Shown here piece after piece: positions 1 through 7,729 of a DNA stretch of 58,932 bases (its first letter is position 1; each line of letters begins with the position of its first letter). The notes under the pieces were generated by a model, which worked only from the letters and a program-made list of their open reading frames with translations, did no database searches and was not told the origin of the DNA. The stretch is taken from the NCBI GenBank assembly GCA_900542045.1, contig UQMI01000019.1, forward strand, positions 1 to 58,932, given 5' to 3'. The position numbers and the translations under genes were made by a program. Source of the DNA: an uncultured Blautia sp. (lineage in GTDB: Bacteria; Bacillota; Clostridia; Lachnospirales; Lachnospiraceae).

Positions 1-110
1 AATATAAAGTTTACAGTGTCCGGATGTTCCCCTCAGCTGGTTGTATAACCATTTTTATTTTAGCATTTGATAGGTGGGAGTACAAGCAACTGATTGAAGA
101 AATTCCATTC
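1..110. other. window edge, no gene seen
   Basis: AT-rich sequence downstream of the first minus-strand gene. I see no convincing coding region, promoter or terminator in it. Confidence 0.5.
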
Positions 111-668
111 CTACTTACCATTGGAATAAGAATCCCATTTCTCTCCAAAGCTTTTCATAAGGTCCTCATATCTATATGTAGAATTCGAAATCAGATAAAC
201 AGTTACGGTTAAAATAATAGGGATCGACAAAATCAAACAATTGTAACACTGCCCAGTATTAGTACTGTATACTTTAAAATAGAAGATCATAGTAGATGCC
301 AATCCCAACAATACCATTTCATGATTTACTAACCAGGCGATACTTCGATAAAACCTACAGTTGTCTTCCCCCACTACATCGTTACCTATTTCAAACTGCA
401 TTCTTTCTGGTGAAAATTGTTTTAAAAATGAATTAATGTGAGCACTTGCCAATCTGTAATATGAGATACGTGCAGCAAATGGTATGATCAAACAAAATGG
501 AATTAGACAAAACCACTCACTGAATACATCCGTTTTTAACAAAGCAGCACCCAGAATTGTTAAAACTGCTGTAAAAGAAAATGTTAATAGATTATTTCTG
601 GTAGTATCATAGAATTCAAGTCGTTTGATCAATTTTTCATATTCTTTATCATTGATTGAAATGCTCAT
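111..668 (-). CDS. hypothetical membrane protein (185 aa)
   Basis: No family is recognised. A pair of hydrophobic segments lies near residues 25-70 and another pair near residues 115-165, with charged stretches between and at both ends, so this is probably a four-helix inner-membrane protein. The start is placed at the ATG at 668 because GAGG lies 7 bases upstream; an in-frame GTG 12 bases earlier is possible. It sits at the edge of a decayed accessory zone, transcribed in the same direction as the pseudogene upstream. The layout of two helical hairpins with a soluble middle resembles small SLATT-like or effector-type membrane proteins of defence loci, but that is only a resemblance. Confidence 0.6.
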   Translation of the reverse strand: MSISINDKEYEKLIKRLEFYDTTRNNLLTFSFTAVLTILGAALLKTDVFSEWFCLIPFCLIIPFAARISYYRLASAHINSFLKQFSPERMQFEIGNDVVGEDNCRFYRSIAWLVNHEMVLLGLASTMIFYFKVYSTNTGQCYNCLILSIPIILTVTVYLISNSTYRYEDLMKSFGEKWDSYSNGK

Positions 669-738
669 ACTGTTCCTCACTTTTATTTCTCAATAAAGAA
701 ATATTAATAGTCTGAAGACACATTGTTATTCCAACTGC

Positions 739-1110
739 CTATACCTCCTCCCCAAACGTATCCGGCCGTTCTGGATCGAACTGCTCATTCGCCCACATAA
801 CTGTCACCAGATCTTCTGTGTCGCTGAGGTTGATGATATTGTGGGTATAGCCGGGAAGCATGTGGACTGCTTCGATCTTATCCCCGGATACTTCGAATTC
901 CAGGATCTCCTCTGTTCCGATCTTCCGCTCCTGGATCAGGCCATGGCCGGAGACTACGATGAAAAACTCCCATTTGCTGTTGTGCCAGTGCTGGCCTTTG
1001 GTGATGCCGGGTTTGGAAATGTTCACGCTGATCTGACCGCATTTTTCGGTCTTCAGAAGTTCTGTGAAACTGCCTCTGGCATCCACATTCATTTTCAGGG
1101 GAAGGCTTAC
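739..1110 (-). pseudogene. CapF-type capsule enzyme, C-terminal cupin fragment
   Basis: The frame carries the end of a UDP-2-acetamido-2,6-dideoxyhexulose reductase of the CapF/WbjC type. Visible signatures are NVDARGSFTE, QISVNISKPGITKGQHWH and the ending VMWANEQFDPERPDTF, which belong to the C-terminal cupin domain. The N-terminal reductase domain (about 240 residues) is absent. Upstream the reading frame runs into a serine-recombinase remnant in another frame, so there is no native start. CapF enzymes act in capsular or O-antigen amino-sugar synthesis; here only about 120 residues survive. I call it a pseudogene left by recombination. The cupin could still be translated from an internal start, but no ribosome binding site is obvious. 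Confidence 0.8.
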
Positions 1111-1612
1111 CCGCAAGCACATACTGTTCATGACTGCGGATGGAATGCTGGCTGATGCTGTGACTTTCTTCCTGGGCAATGGCCGAAAAGATATGCAGGA
1201 TAAGGTCACAGTTTTTATTCCTCGAATTCATGTTTTCCTTCTCAAACAGGATATCAATGCCAATAGACCGAAGTTCCCGTATCATTGCCGCGCAATCCGA
1301 CATGCTGCGGGCAAATCTTGAAATGGATTTGGTGAGAATCAAATCGATCTGGCCGGCCCGGCAGTCTTCCAGAAGTTTTTGCAGCCCGGGCCGCCCGGCC
1401 ATTTTTAATCCACTTCTTCCCTTATCGCCATAGATGCCCACAAACTCCATTCCGGGATCGGATTTGATCAAATCCGTGAAATAAATCACCTTTATTTGCG
1501 ATACGGCTCCCCTTAACGTATCCAAGCATGGATATTCATTCAATTTTAAAAACAATTCCGGTTCATTTAACTCCTGAATAAAATGAGCGGTTGATCTTAT
1601 TATTTTTTTCAA
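1111..1612 (-). pseudogene. chimeric serine-recombinase remnant
   Basis: Residues from about 39 to 154 match the middle of the resolvase catalytic domain of large serine recombinases: FVGIYGDKGRSG, LILTKSISRFARS, RELRSIGIDILFEKEN and a final AQEESHSIS. The N-terminal strand with the nucleophilic serine (usually YxRVS) is missing. In its place is an unrelated segment (NEPELFLKLNEYPCLD) that recurs in a second relic at 2685-2819. The recombinase and DNA-binding domains are also missing, because near 1110-1150 the frame crosses into the CapF fragment. The same frame continues out of phase to 878. The promoter at 1666-1694 points into it. It cannot be an active recombinase. Confidence 0.8.
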
Positions 1613-1665
1613 ATTGTTTAATCTCTTTTTCTGAAAAATGGAAAATGTCCGCCCACGTTTTCTAC

Positions 1666-1694
1666 ATTATACCACCCGGTTATCCCTTTATCAT
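1666..1694 (-). promoter_or_regulatory. sigma-A type promoter upstream of the recombinase relic
   Basis: On the minus strand an ATGATA -35 box (1689-1694) and a perfect TATAAT -10 box (1666-1671) are separated by 17 bases. The same arrangement, with a related flank, occurs at 2648-2676. Confidence 0.6.
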
Positions 1695-1835
1695 TTTCTT
1701 TCGTGCCCCCCAAAAGAGTAGATCAATAATAATCCCTCCATTATTGTATCCTCTTGTTATTACATAAGGCGACTCATAAATCCATTCGTCCTGATGACCG
1801 ATCAATCGCACAGTGCCTCTTTTTAAACCTGTCAC
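1680..1835 (-). CDS. possible 51-aa ORF or gene relic
   Basis: A GTG-started frame with GAGG four bases upstream encodes 51 residues, including LKRGTVRLIGHQDEW, before a TAA at 1680. The composition looks like real protein rather than chance, and its end overlaps the promoter at 1666-1694. I do not recognise the family. Its position between decayed genes makes a relic as likely as a working small gene. Confidence 0.3.
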   Translation of the reverse strand: MTGLKRGTVRLIGHQDEWIYESPYVITRGYNNGGIIIDLLFWGARKKMIKG

Positions 1836-1913
1836 TAATCCTCACCCCAAATTCCGATTCATCGTCTTTTTTTCTTTCATTTACCTTCCTATAAACATGT
1901 CTGAATCCATGAA

Positions 1914-2582
1914 TCAGGTAAGTTTAATATCTAGCGGAACAATGTTTCCATATCTTTTAAACATTTCATCAAAAGATGCCCAGCCATCATCAGCATTCAC
2001 AATCAGATCATATTCTAATGGAATCTTATAAATTTTGAGCTTTTTTACATCTTCCGGCGAGTATATAAAAAAGGGACTGTCTACTTCGTTGAAAAGATAA
2101 AAATCTCCCTGCAAAACATCACAATGCTCACAACAGTTACAAACATTGCTTGATCTTGTTGTTTGGGAATATCTCATCTTGTAATTGTATTTCTTTTGAA
2201 TATATTTCATCAAAGGATCCGGTATGGGATTGATCGGCCCAACAATATGTATATCTTCCTGATTTATTCCCGTTTCTAAAACATTTTTTATATCTCCGCC
2301 GTAATCTTCTTGTAATTCACGTATCTCATCTACGGATAAATGCTTATCTACTCCGAAACCAATGACCCGCGTTTCTTTGCCACATCGAAAACATTTTTGA
2401 ATACCTTCCACTAAATATAATTCATCAATGATTACCATGTTTCCATATGGCTCTATCCAGCGGATAAATTTATAATAGTCTTCTTTATTTCGAACATACC
2501 ATTTTTTTATTTGAGGATTCCATCTGGCCCCTAAAGCTTTCGCTTCATCTTTTTCCCTATAAGGTACATTTAATATTAGCAT
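1914..2582 (-). CDS. DUF5710 domain protein with cysteine cluster
   Basis: The N-terminus (LNVPYREKDEAKALGARWN, then KKWYV) is a DUF5710 domain, a small module usually found in mobile-element, helicase and primase-like proteins. The rest is not assigned. A CxxC (FRCGKE) near residue 65 and a dense cluster, VCNCCEHCDVL, near residue 150 suggest zinc binding. The ATG at 2582 is chosen because GAGG lies 7-8 bases upstream and the DUF5710 homology begins there; an in-frame ATG 57 bases earlier lacks a ribosome binding site. A strong promoter lies about 65 bases upstream. The gene sits between two relics of the same lost element, which points to mobile origin. Molecular function is unknown. Confidence 0.7.
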   Translation of the reverse strand: MLILNVPYREKDEAKALGARWNPQIKKWYVRNKEDYYKFIRWIEPYGNMVIIDELYLVEGIQKCFRCGKETRVIGFGVDKHLSVDEIRELQEDYGGDIKNVLETGINQEDIHIVGPINPIPDPLMKYIQKKYNYKMRYSQTTRSSNVCNCCEHCDVLQGDFYLFNEVDSPFFIYSPEDVKKLKIYKIPLEYDLIVNADDGWASFDEMFKRYGNIVPLDIKLT

Positions 2583-2647
2583 TTTTTCCTCTTCCAACAG
2601 TCTTTCTGTGAAATCTTGAGCTTCCAATCTGACAATCAATTTTCTTC

Positions 2648-2676
2648 ATTATACCATTCGTTTATTACACTGTCAT
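2648..2676 (-). promoter_or_regulatory. promoter of the DUF5710 gene
   Basis: ATGACA (2671-2676) and TATAAT (2648-2653) are 17 bases apart on the minus strand, predicting a leader of roughly 60 bases. The 38 bases containing it match the promoter at 1666-1694 at 30 positions by my count. Confidence 0.7.
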
Positions 2677-2684
2677 TTTCTTTC

Positions 2685-2819
2685 TTACATAGATAAAAAG
2701 AGCGGAATATTATCTATCCACTCCCTTTTCCAACACTTTATATAATTCATTAATTCAAGCCATAATAGATCCAAGCGCAAATAGGAATTCAATTTTGAAA
2801 ACAATTTTGGTTCATTTAC
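2685..2819 (-). pseudogene. relic sharing the NEPxLF segment with the recombinase chimera
   Basis: A 44-codon frame with no start codon begins VNEPKLFSKLNSYLRLD and ends at a TAA at 2685. Its first 17 residues parallel LNEPELFLKLNEYPCLD of the chimeric pseudogene, and about 29 of 32 bases match (2787-2818 against about 1533-1576). It is a second decayed copy of the same unknown coding segment. No function can be assigned. Confidence 0.5.
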
Positions 2820-2937
2820 AATAAAATATTACGCAGAATATTCTGTTCCTAATACATGCAAAATATCTTAAAATAAAAAACAGAACTGATTTACTGTGAC
2901 AATAGCGTTATCATGCTTACGTCCGGCCGGAATATAC

Positions 2938-2973
2938 AAAAAACGCACCAACCATCCTGTCAGTGCGTTTTTT
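2938..2973. terminator. intrinsic terminator after the GGGtGRT gene
   Basis: Perfect 11-bp arms AAAAAACGCAC and GTGCGTTTTTT flank a 14-base loop. The structure has a T-run in both directions and lies just beyond the minus-strand stop at 3024. Confidence 0.85.
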
Positions 2974-3023
2974 GTAATTCATTATGTCGTTTTTATGAAA
3001 ATGCAGCACTCAGTTGCTTTTGA

Positions 3024-4034
3024 TCAGAACTTCCCAGCCTTGGCAGCTTCCTCAATGGCTACTGCAACAGCTACAGTCATACCAACCATTGGGTTGTTTC
3101 CTGCACCGATCAGACCCATCATTTCCACGTGAGCCGGAACGGAAGAAGATCCTGCGAACTGTGCATCAGAATGCATACGTCCCAGAGTATCGGTCATACC
3201 ATAGGAAGCCGGGCCTGCTGCCATGTTGTCCGGATGCAGGGTACGGCCTGTACCACCACCAGAAGCAACAGAGAAATATTTCTTTCCTGCTTCTACGCAC
3301 TCTTTCTTATAGGTACCTGCTACCGGATGCTGGAAACGGGTCGGGTTGGTGGAGTTACCGGTAATGGAAACGTCTACGCCCTCTTTCCACATGATGGCAA
3401 CACCTTCACGAACATCGTTTGCACCGTAGCAGTTCACTTTTGCACGAGGTCCATCGGAATATGCCTTGCGGAATACTTCTTTTAATTCTCCGGTGTAGTA
3501 ATCATAATCTGTCTCTACATATGTAAAGCCGTTGATACGTGCGATGATCTGAGCAGCGTCTTTTCCAAGACCGTTCAGGATAACACGCAGTGGTTTCTGA
3601 CGTACTTTGTTTGCTTTCTCAGCAATACCGATGGCACCTTCTGCTGCTGCGAAAGACTCATGACCTGCCAGGAAGCAGAAGCAGTCTGTCTCTTCTTCCA
3701 GAAGCATTTTTCCAAGATTTCCATGTCCCAGACCTACTTTACGCTGATCTGCAACGGATCCCGGAATACAGAAAGCCTGCAGACCTTCACCGATAGCTGC
3801 TGCTGCATCTGCTGCTCTCTTGCATCCTTTCTTGATGGCAATGGCAGCACCTACGATATATGCCCAGCATGCGTTCTCAAAGCAGATGGGCTGAATGCCT
3901 TTTACCTGATTGTATACATCCAGGCCGGCATCTTTTGTGATTTTTTCAGCTTCTTCAATGGAAGAAATTCCGTAGCTGTTCAAAACTGAGTTGATCTTAT
4001 CAATTCTTCTTTCATATGATTCAAATAAAGCCAT
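3024..4034 (-). CDS. GGGtGRT protein
   Basis: The protein carries the signature SGGGTGRTLHPDNMAAGP around residues 258-275 that names the GGGtGRT family, plus glycine-rich stretches such as VGLGHGNLGKM and LIGAGNNPMVGMTVAVAVA. Length (336 aa) fits a complete member. Several cysteines (51, 56, 71, 89, 118, 120) could hold a metal or cluster. It lies 39 bases downstream of a NifU-like gene with a clear GGAGG site, so the two form an operon closed by the terminator at 2938-2973. The biochemical role of the family is not established to my knowledge. The constant pairing with an Fe-S scaffold relative suggests Fe-S or metal handling, which is inference. Confidence 0.85.
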   Translation of the reverse strand: MALFESYERRIDKINSVLNSYGISSIEEAEKITKDAGLDVYNQVKGIQPICFENACWAYIVGAAIAIKKGCKRAADAAAAIGEGLQAFCIPGSVADQRKVGLGHGNLGKMLLEEETDCFCFLAGHESFAAAEGAIGIAEKANKVRQKPLRVILNGLGKDAAQIIARINGFTYVETDYDYYTGELKEVFRKAYSDGPRAKVNCYGANDVREGVAIMWKEGVDVSITGNSTNPTRFQHPVAGTYKKECVEAGKKYFSVASGGGTGRTLHPDNMAAGPASYGMTDTLGRMHSDAQFAGSSSVPAHVEMMGLIGAGNNPMVGMTVAVAVAIEEAAKAGKF

Positions 4035-4073
4035 TCTTTTAATCCTCCTATATATTCTATGGCAGTAATCGTC

Positions 4074-4766
4074 TTACGCTTTTCTCGGATCAATAATCTT
4101 CACTGCGTCAGCCACACGGCCATACTGTCCTTTTGCTTTTTCCAGAGCAGTATTGGCATCATCGCCGCCTTTGATGAATTCCATCATTTTTCCAAAGTTC
4201 ACGTACTGATATCCGATGATGCAGTCATCTTCATCGAGAGCGATACCGGTTACATATCCCTCTGCCATTTCCAGATAACGAGGACCTTTTTTCAGAGTTC
4301 CGTACATTGTACCAACCTGAGAACGAAGGCCTTTTCCAAGATCTTCCAGACCTGCGCCAATGGGAAGTCCGTCTTCAGAGAATGCACTCTGGGTTCTTCC
4401 GTATACGATCTGCAGGAACAGTTCTCTCATGGCAGTATTGATCGCGTCACATACCAGGTCAGTGTTCAGGGCTTCCAGAATGGTTCTGCCCGGAAGGATC
4501 TCAGAAGCCATAGCTGCGGAATGAGTCATACCGGAACAGCCCAGAGTCTCTACCAGAGCTTCCTGGATAACACCGTCTTTCACATTCAGAGTCAGCTTAC
4601 ATGCTCCCTGCTGAGGAGCACACCAGCCCACGCCATGTGTTAAACCGGAGATATCTTTGATTTCTTTTGCTTTTACCCATTTTGCTTCTTCCGGAATGGG
4701 AGCTGCACCGTGAGCTACGCCCTGTGCCACTGGACACATCATTTCTACTTCATGTGAATAAATCAT
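4074..4766 (-). CDS. NifU-like iron-sulfur scaffold family protein
   Basis: Residues 40-110 resemble the NifU/IscU scaffold fold: CAPQQGACKLTL followed by TLGCSGMTHSAAMASE, where Cys77 occupies the position of a NifU cluster ligand, and Cys49, Cys56 and Cys106 are further candidates. At 230 aa it is longer than IscU; the extra C-terminal half is conserved-looking but unassigned. The start has a GGAG site nine bases upstream. It is the first gene of a two-gene operon with the GGGtGRT gene, and no cysteine desulfurase lies nearby. It may be a specialised scaffold or sensor rather than the general one, because the window also encodes SufCB. Confidence 0.75.
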   Translation of the reverse strand: MIYSHEVEMMCPVAQGVAHGAAPIPEEAKWVKAKEIKDISGLTHGVGWCAPQQGACKLTLNVKDGVIQEALVETLGCSGMTHSAAMASEILPGRTILEALNTDLVCDAINTAMRELFLQIVYGRTQSAFSEDGLPIGAGLEDLGKGLRSQVGTMYGTLKKGPRYLEMAEGYVTGIALDEDDCIIGYQYVNFGKMMEFIKGGDDANTALEKAKGQYGRVADAVKIIDPRKA

Positions 4767-4803
4767 TGTTAAACTCCTTTCAAGTATGTATTAACTTATT
4801 GGC

Positions 4804-4886
4804 CTGTGAGAAATTCACAGTTCTGCCATGGTATCGGCCATGACATATCTGGATTTATTTTCTCATAAAATGATAAAATAATCCAG
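4804..4886. promoter_or_regulatory. inverted repeats upstream of the NifU-like operon
   Basis: CTGTGA and TCACAG (4804-4820, 5-base spacer) form one dyad. A second, longer dyad spans 4849-4886 with arms of about 12 bp (CTGGATT...AATCCAG). Either could be an operator for the minus-strand operon starting at 4766. I found no clean -35/-10 pair. Confidence 0.35.
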
Positions 4887-4918
4887 TATTTTTTTCGAAT
4901 TGCTCTGTATAACTTTCA

Positions 4919-4949
4919 GGGGACTCCCAAATTTTCTTTGGAAGTCCCC
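4919..4949. terminator. hairpin terminator after the amidase
   Basis: A 13-bp stem starting GGGGACT with a five-base loop lies 20 bases past the amidase stop. The T-tract on the minus strand is weak. Confidence 0.6.
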
Positions 4950-4968
4950 TGTCTTTCTGCTTTTCTCT

Positions 4969-6006
4969 CTACGCTGCAATATTAAAATACCGATCCACTC
5001 CATTGGCGATTCCCTGAACCATTTTCTTCTGAAACGCAGGATCCTGCATCTTCCGGTCTTCCGCTGGATTGGACATGTAGCCCATTTCCAGCAGCGTACA
5101 GGGCACCTGGCTCCAGTTATTGCCTGTCATTTCATCGGTATACCAAATGTATTCTTTCCGGATGCCCGTGGCCTGTACATAAGAATCCAGAACACACTGG
5201 GCCAGCTTCTTGTTCTTGGTATACAGGGAATTTCCAACCCAGGGACTGTTGCTGGTGGTGCAGATGGTCAGAGCGCCATTGGCACTCTGGCTGGAACTGC
5301 CGTTGGCGTGAATCCGGATATAGGCATCCGCATTTTTGTTATTGGCCACCTGGGTACGCTCTATACAACTGATAGCCCGCCCTCCCGTATGGGTCAGAAA
5401 TGTCCGATAATACCCTCTTTTCTTCAATTCTGTCTGCAGGGCTTTGGCAATATCCATATTCAGCTTATACTCTTCTACCCCTGTGGCCACGCCCTGAGTA
5501 CCGGAAGTATCTTTGGCTTTCATGGTGGAAGATCCCGGTCCCAGAGGTTCCGAACCGCCGGCTACCACAGAAGAGTGTCCCGGATCAAGCACAATCACCG
5601 CCAGCCAGGCGCCGTGGGAATTTACAGGTCTTCCGCTGATTTCCCTGTCCACTGCCATGGCTCCTGACTTTTTGTAGAAGAACCGCATGCGCCCGTTCAC
5701 TCTCTGCCATCCGTGACGGATCGCTCCGTCTGTGCCAAAATAATAATAATATTTTCCCACCTTTCTCCATCCGGTGAGCATGGCACCTCCCTGTTTTTTA
5801 TCCAGATAATATTCCTTTCCTGTGGCCGGATCCGTGATCCGCCCTGTTTTTTTCTTACCATCTACATAATAATACCATTTGTTATTCTGCTTGACCCATC
5901 CCTGCTTTGGGGCCGCCGATACGGAAATTGCTGCCAGGAAGACGCCGCAAAGCAACAACAGCAATCCCAGAAACCATTTTCTTTGTGTTTTTCTTTTCCC
6001 TTTCAT
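4969..6006 (-). CDS. secreted N-acetylmuramoyl-L-alanine amidase
   Basis: A lysine-rich start and a hydrophobic stretch ending VSAAP form a signal peptide of about 32 residues. Residues 35-125 carry aromatic repeats (KWYYYVDGKKK, KYYYYFGTDG, RMRFFYKKSG) of the cell-wall-binding type. The rest is an Amidase_3 domain cutting the amide bond between MurNAc and the peptide stem. Zinc ligands are visible as LDPGH (His144), the Glu in VEEYKL (about 178) and RIHANG (His233); the catalytic Glu307 is in LLEMGYMSN. The ATG at 6006 is preferred because GGAG lies seven bases upstream; the ATG 12 bases earlier has none. It is probably exported for peptidoglycan turnover or cell separation. Confidence 0.85.
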   Translation of the reverse strand: MKGKRKTQRKWFLGLLLLLCGVFLAAISVSAAPKQGWVKQNNKWYYYVDGKKKTGRITDPATGKEYYLDKKQGGAMLTGWRKVGKYYYYFGTDGAIRHGWQRVNGRMRFFYKKSGAMAVDREISGRPVNSHGAWLAVIVLDPGHSSVVAGGSEPLGPGSSTMKAKDTSGTQGVATGVEEYKLNMDIAKALQTELKKRGYYRTFLTHTGGRAISCIERTQVANNKNADAYIRIHANGSSSQSANGALTICTTSNSPWVGNSLYTKNKKLAQCVLDSYVQATGIRKEYIWYTDEMTGNNWSQVPCTLLEMGYMSNPAEDRKMQDPAFQKKMVQGIANGVDRYFNIAA

Positions 6007-6130
6007 AACTTTCTCCATTCTGCCGCGAAATCAGCGGCATTTTTTGTTCACTGTTGCTGACTTTAGCATACACTATTTTCCTCTGCCTGAAAAGCAGCAA
6101 AAGAAAGATCATCTGTTTCATCCGTCTTAC

Positions 6131-7618
6131 TCAGTCCGCAAAGGGATTTTCCGTTGGATAACGCACCCCCGCAGGCTGATTATAGCCAATCTCCGATGGT
6201 TCCACTCCGATATATTTAAATACTTCGTATAATGCCTTGCCGTGATGGCCGAAAGCCACTGCGCCATGGTGCGGATAATTGCCTTCGATGAGCACATGAC
6301 GGTAAAAACGTTTCATCTGAGGAATGGCGAAAATTCCCACACCTCCGAAGGAACGGGTTGCCACCGGGAGTACCTCTCCCTGCGCCACATAGGCCCGCAG
6401 CTGATTATCTGCTGTGCTCTGCAGCCGATAGAAGGTAATCTCTCCTGGTACAATATCTCCTTCCAGGGTTCCCATGGTCACTTCCTCCGGAAGGCTTCTG
6501 GCCATGATCAGCTGGTTCTTCATCTGACAGAAAGAAAGCTTTCTGGTATTGGTATTTCCGCAATGGAATCCCATAAACACATCCTTATCTGTATAGGCAA
6601 ATTTTCCCCTGATATCCGCATTATAAAGGTCATAGGGCACTGTGTTATTGATATCCAGCAAAGTAACCGCGTCTTCGCTGACACAGGTACCGATAAATTC
6701 ACTCAAAGCCCCGTAAATATCCACTTCACAGGATACAGGAATTCCCTGCCCGGTCAGACGGCTGTTCACATAACAGGGTACAAACCCGAACTGTGTCTGG
6801 AAGGCCGGCCAGCACTTTCCGGCAATAGCCACGTATTTCCGGTAACCCTTGTGATCCCGTATCCAGTCCAGCAAAGTCAGTTCATACTGGGCCAGCCTGG
6901 GAAGAATATCCGGCATCTTGTTGCCTTCTCCCAGTTCTGCTTCCATATCTGCAACCACTTCCGGAATCCTGTCATCCCCTGCATGCTTCTGATACGCTTC
7001 AAACAGATCCAGCTCCGAATTTTCCTCGATCTCCACACCCAGATTATAAAGCTGCTTAATGGGCGCATTGCAGGCCAGGAAATTCAGCGGACGGGGCCCA
7101 AAACTGATGATCTTCAGATCAGAAAGTCCGATCACTGCTCTGGCAATGGGCAGAAACTCATGGATCATATCTGCGCATTCTTCTGCGGTTCCCACCGGAT
7201 ACTCCGGGATATACGCCCGAATATTCCGAAGCGCCAGATTGTAGCTGGCATTGAGCATGCCACAGTATGCATCCCCCCGGCCCTGCACCAGATCATCTCC
7301 CGTTTCTTCCGCCGCTGCCACAAACATTTTGGGGCCATCGAAATGTTTCGCCAGCAGCGTTTCTGAAATCTCCGGACCGAAATTCCCCAGATAAACCACC
7401 AGAGCATTGCACCCGGCTTTTTTAATGTCTTCCAGAGCCTGTACCATATGGATCTCACTTTCTACAATACAAACCGGACATTCATAAATATCTGCCGCGT
7501 CATATTTTTTCTGATACGCATCCACCAGAGCCTTTCTCCGGTTCACGGAAAGAGACTCTGGAAAACAGTCCCGGCTGACTGCCACAATACCGATTTTTAC
7601 TTTTGGAATGTTGTTCAT
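6131..7618 (-). CDS. L-fucose/L-arabinose isomerase family protein
   Basis: The 495-aa protein has the three-part layout of the FucI/AraA isomerases. Probable Mn-binding residues are Glu298 in SCEVDIYG, Asp322 in LLDINN and His352 in GFHCGN. Such enzymes interconvert aldoses and ketoses; the exact sugar cannot be read from sequence. It is the last gene of the long sugar cluster, with GAGGAGG before its ATG, 111 bases after the kinase gene. Isomerase followed by a pentulokinase-like kinase implies a ketose product phosphorylated by the neighbour. It is not a canonical fucI, which is near 590 aa. Confidence 0.8.
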   Translation of the reverse strand: MNNIPKVKIGIVAVSRDCFPESLSVNRRKALVDAYQKKYDAADIYECPVCIVESEIHMVQALEDIKKAGCNALVVYLGNFGPEISETLLAKHFDGPKMFVAAAEETGDDLVQGRGDAYCGMLNASYNLALRNIRAYIPEYPVGTAEECADMIHEFLPIARAVIGLSDLKIISFGPRPLNFLACNAPIKQLYNLGVEIEENSELDLFEAYQKHAGDDRIPEVVADMEAELGEGNKMPDILPRLAQYELTLLDWIRDHKGYRKYVAIAGKCWPAFQTQFGFVPCYVNSRLTGQGIPVSCEVDIYGALSEFIGTCVSEDAVTLLDINNTVPYDLYNADIRGKFAYTDKDVFMGFHCGNTNTRKLSFCQMKNQLIMARSLPEEVTMGTLEGDIVPGEITFYRLQSTADNQLRAYVAQGEVLPVATRSFGGVGIFAIPQMKRFYRHVLIEGNYPHHGAVAFGHHGKALYEVFKYIGVEPSEIGYNQPAGVRYPTENPFAD

Positions 7619-7729
7619 CTGTAAATCCTCCTCTATCTACCAACTGGTTTTATTCTTCTACACGAATCAAGGCGCCAAATGACACCAAACGGATTCTTGT
7701 TTCGTCCTCCGTGCTCTTTCATTTTAATA

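Noticed and set aside
24..212. A 62-codon plus-strand frame at the window start
   Set aside because: It runs opposite the end of the membrane protein gene with no ribosome binding site.
6242..7366. A plus-strand open frame of 374 codons
   Set aside because: It lies entirely opposite the isomerase gene, has no family likeness or ribosome binding site, and reflects codon bias of the true gene.
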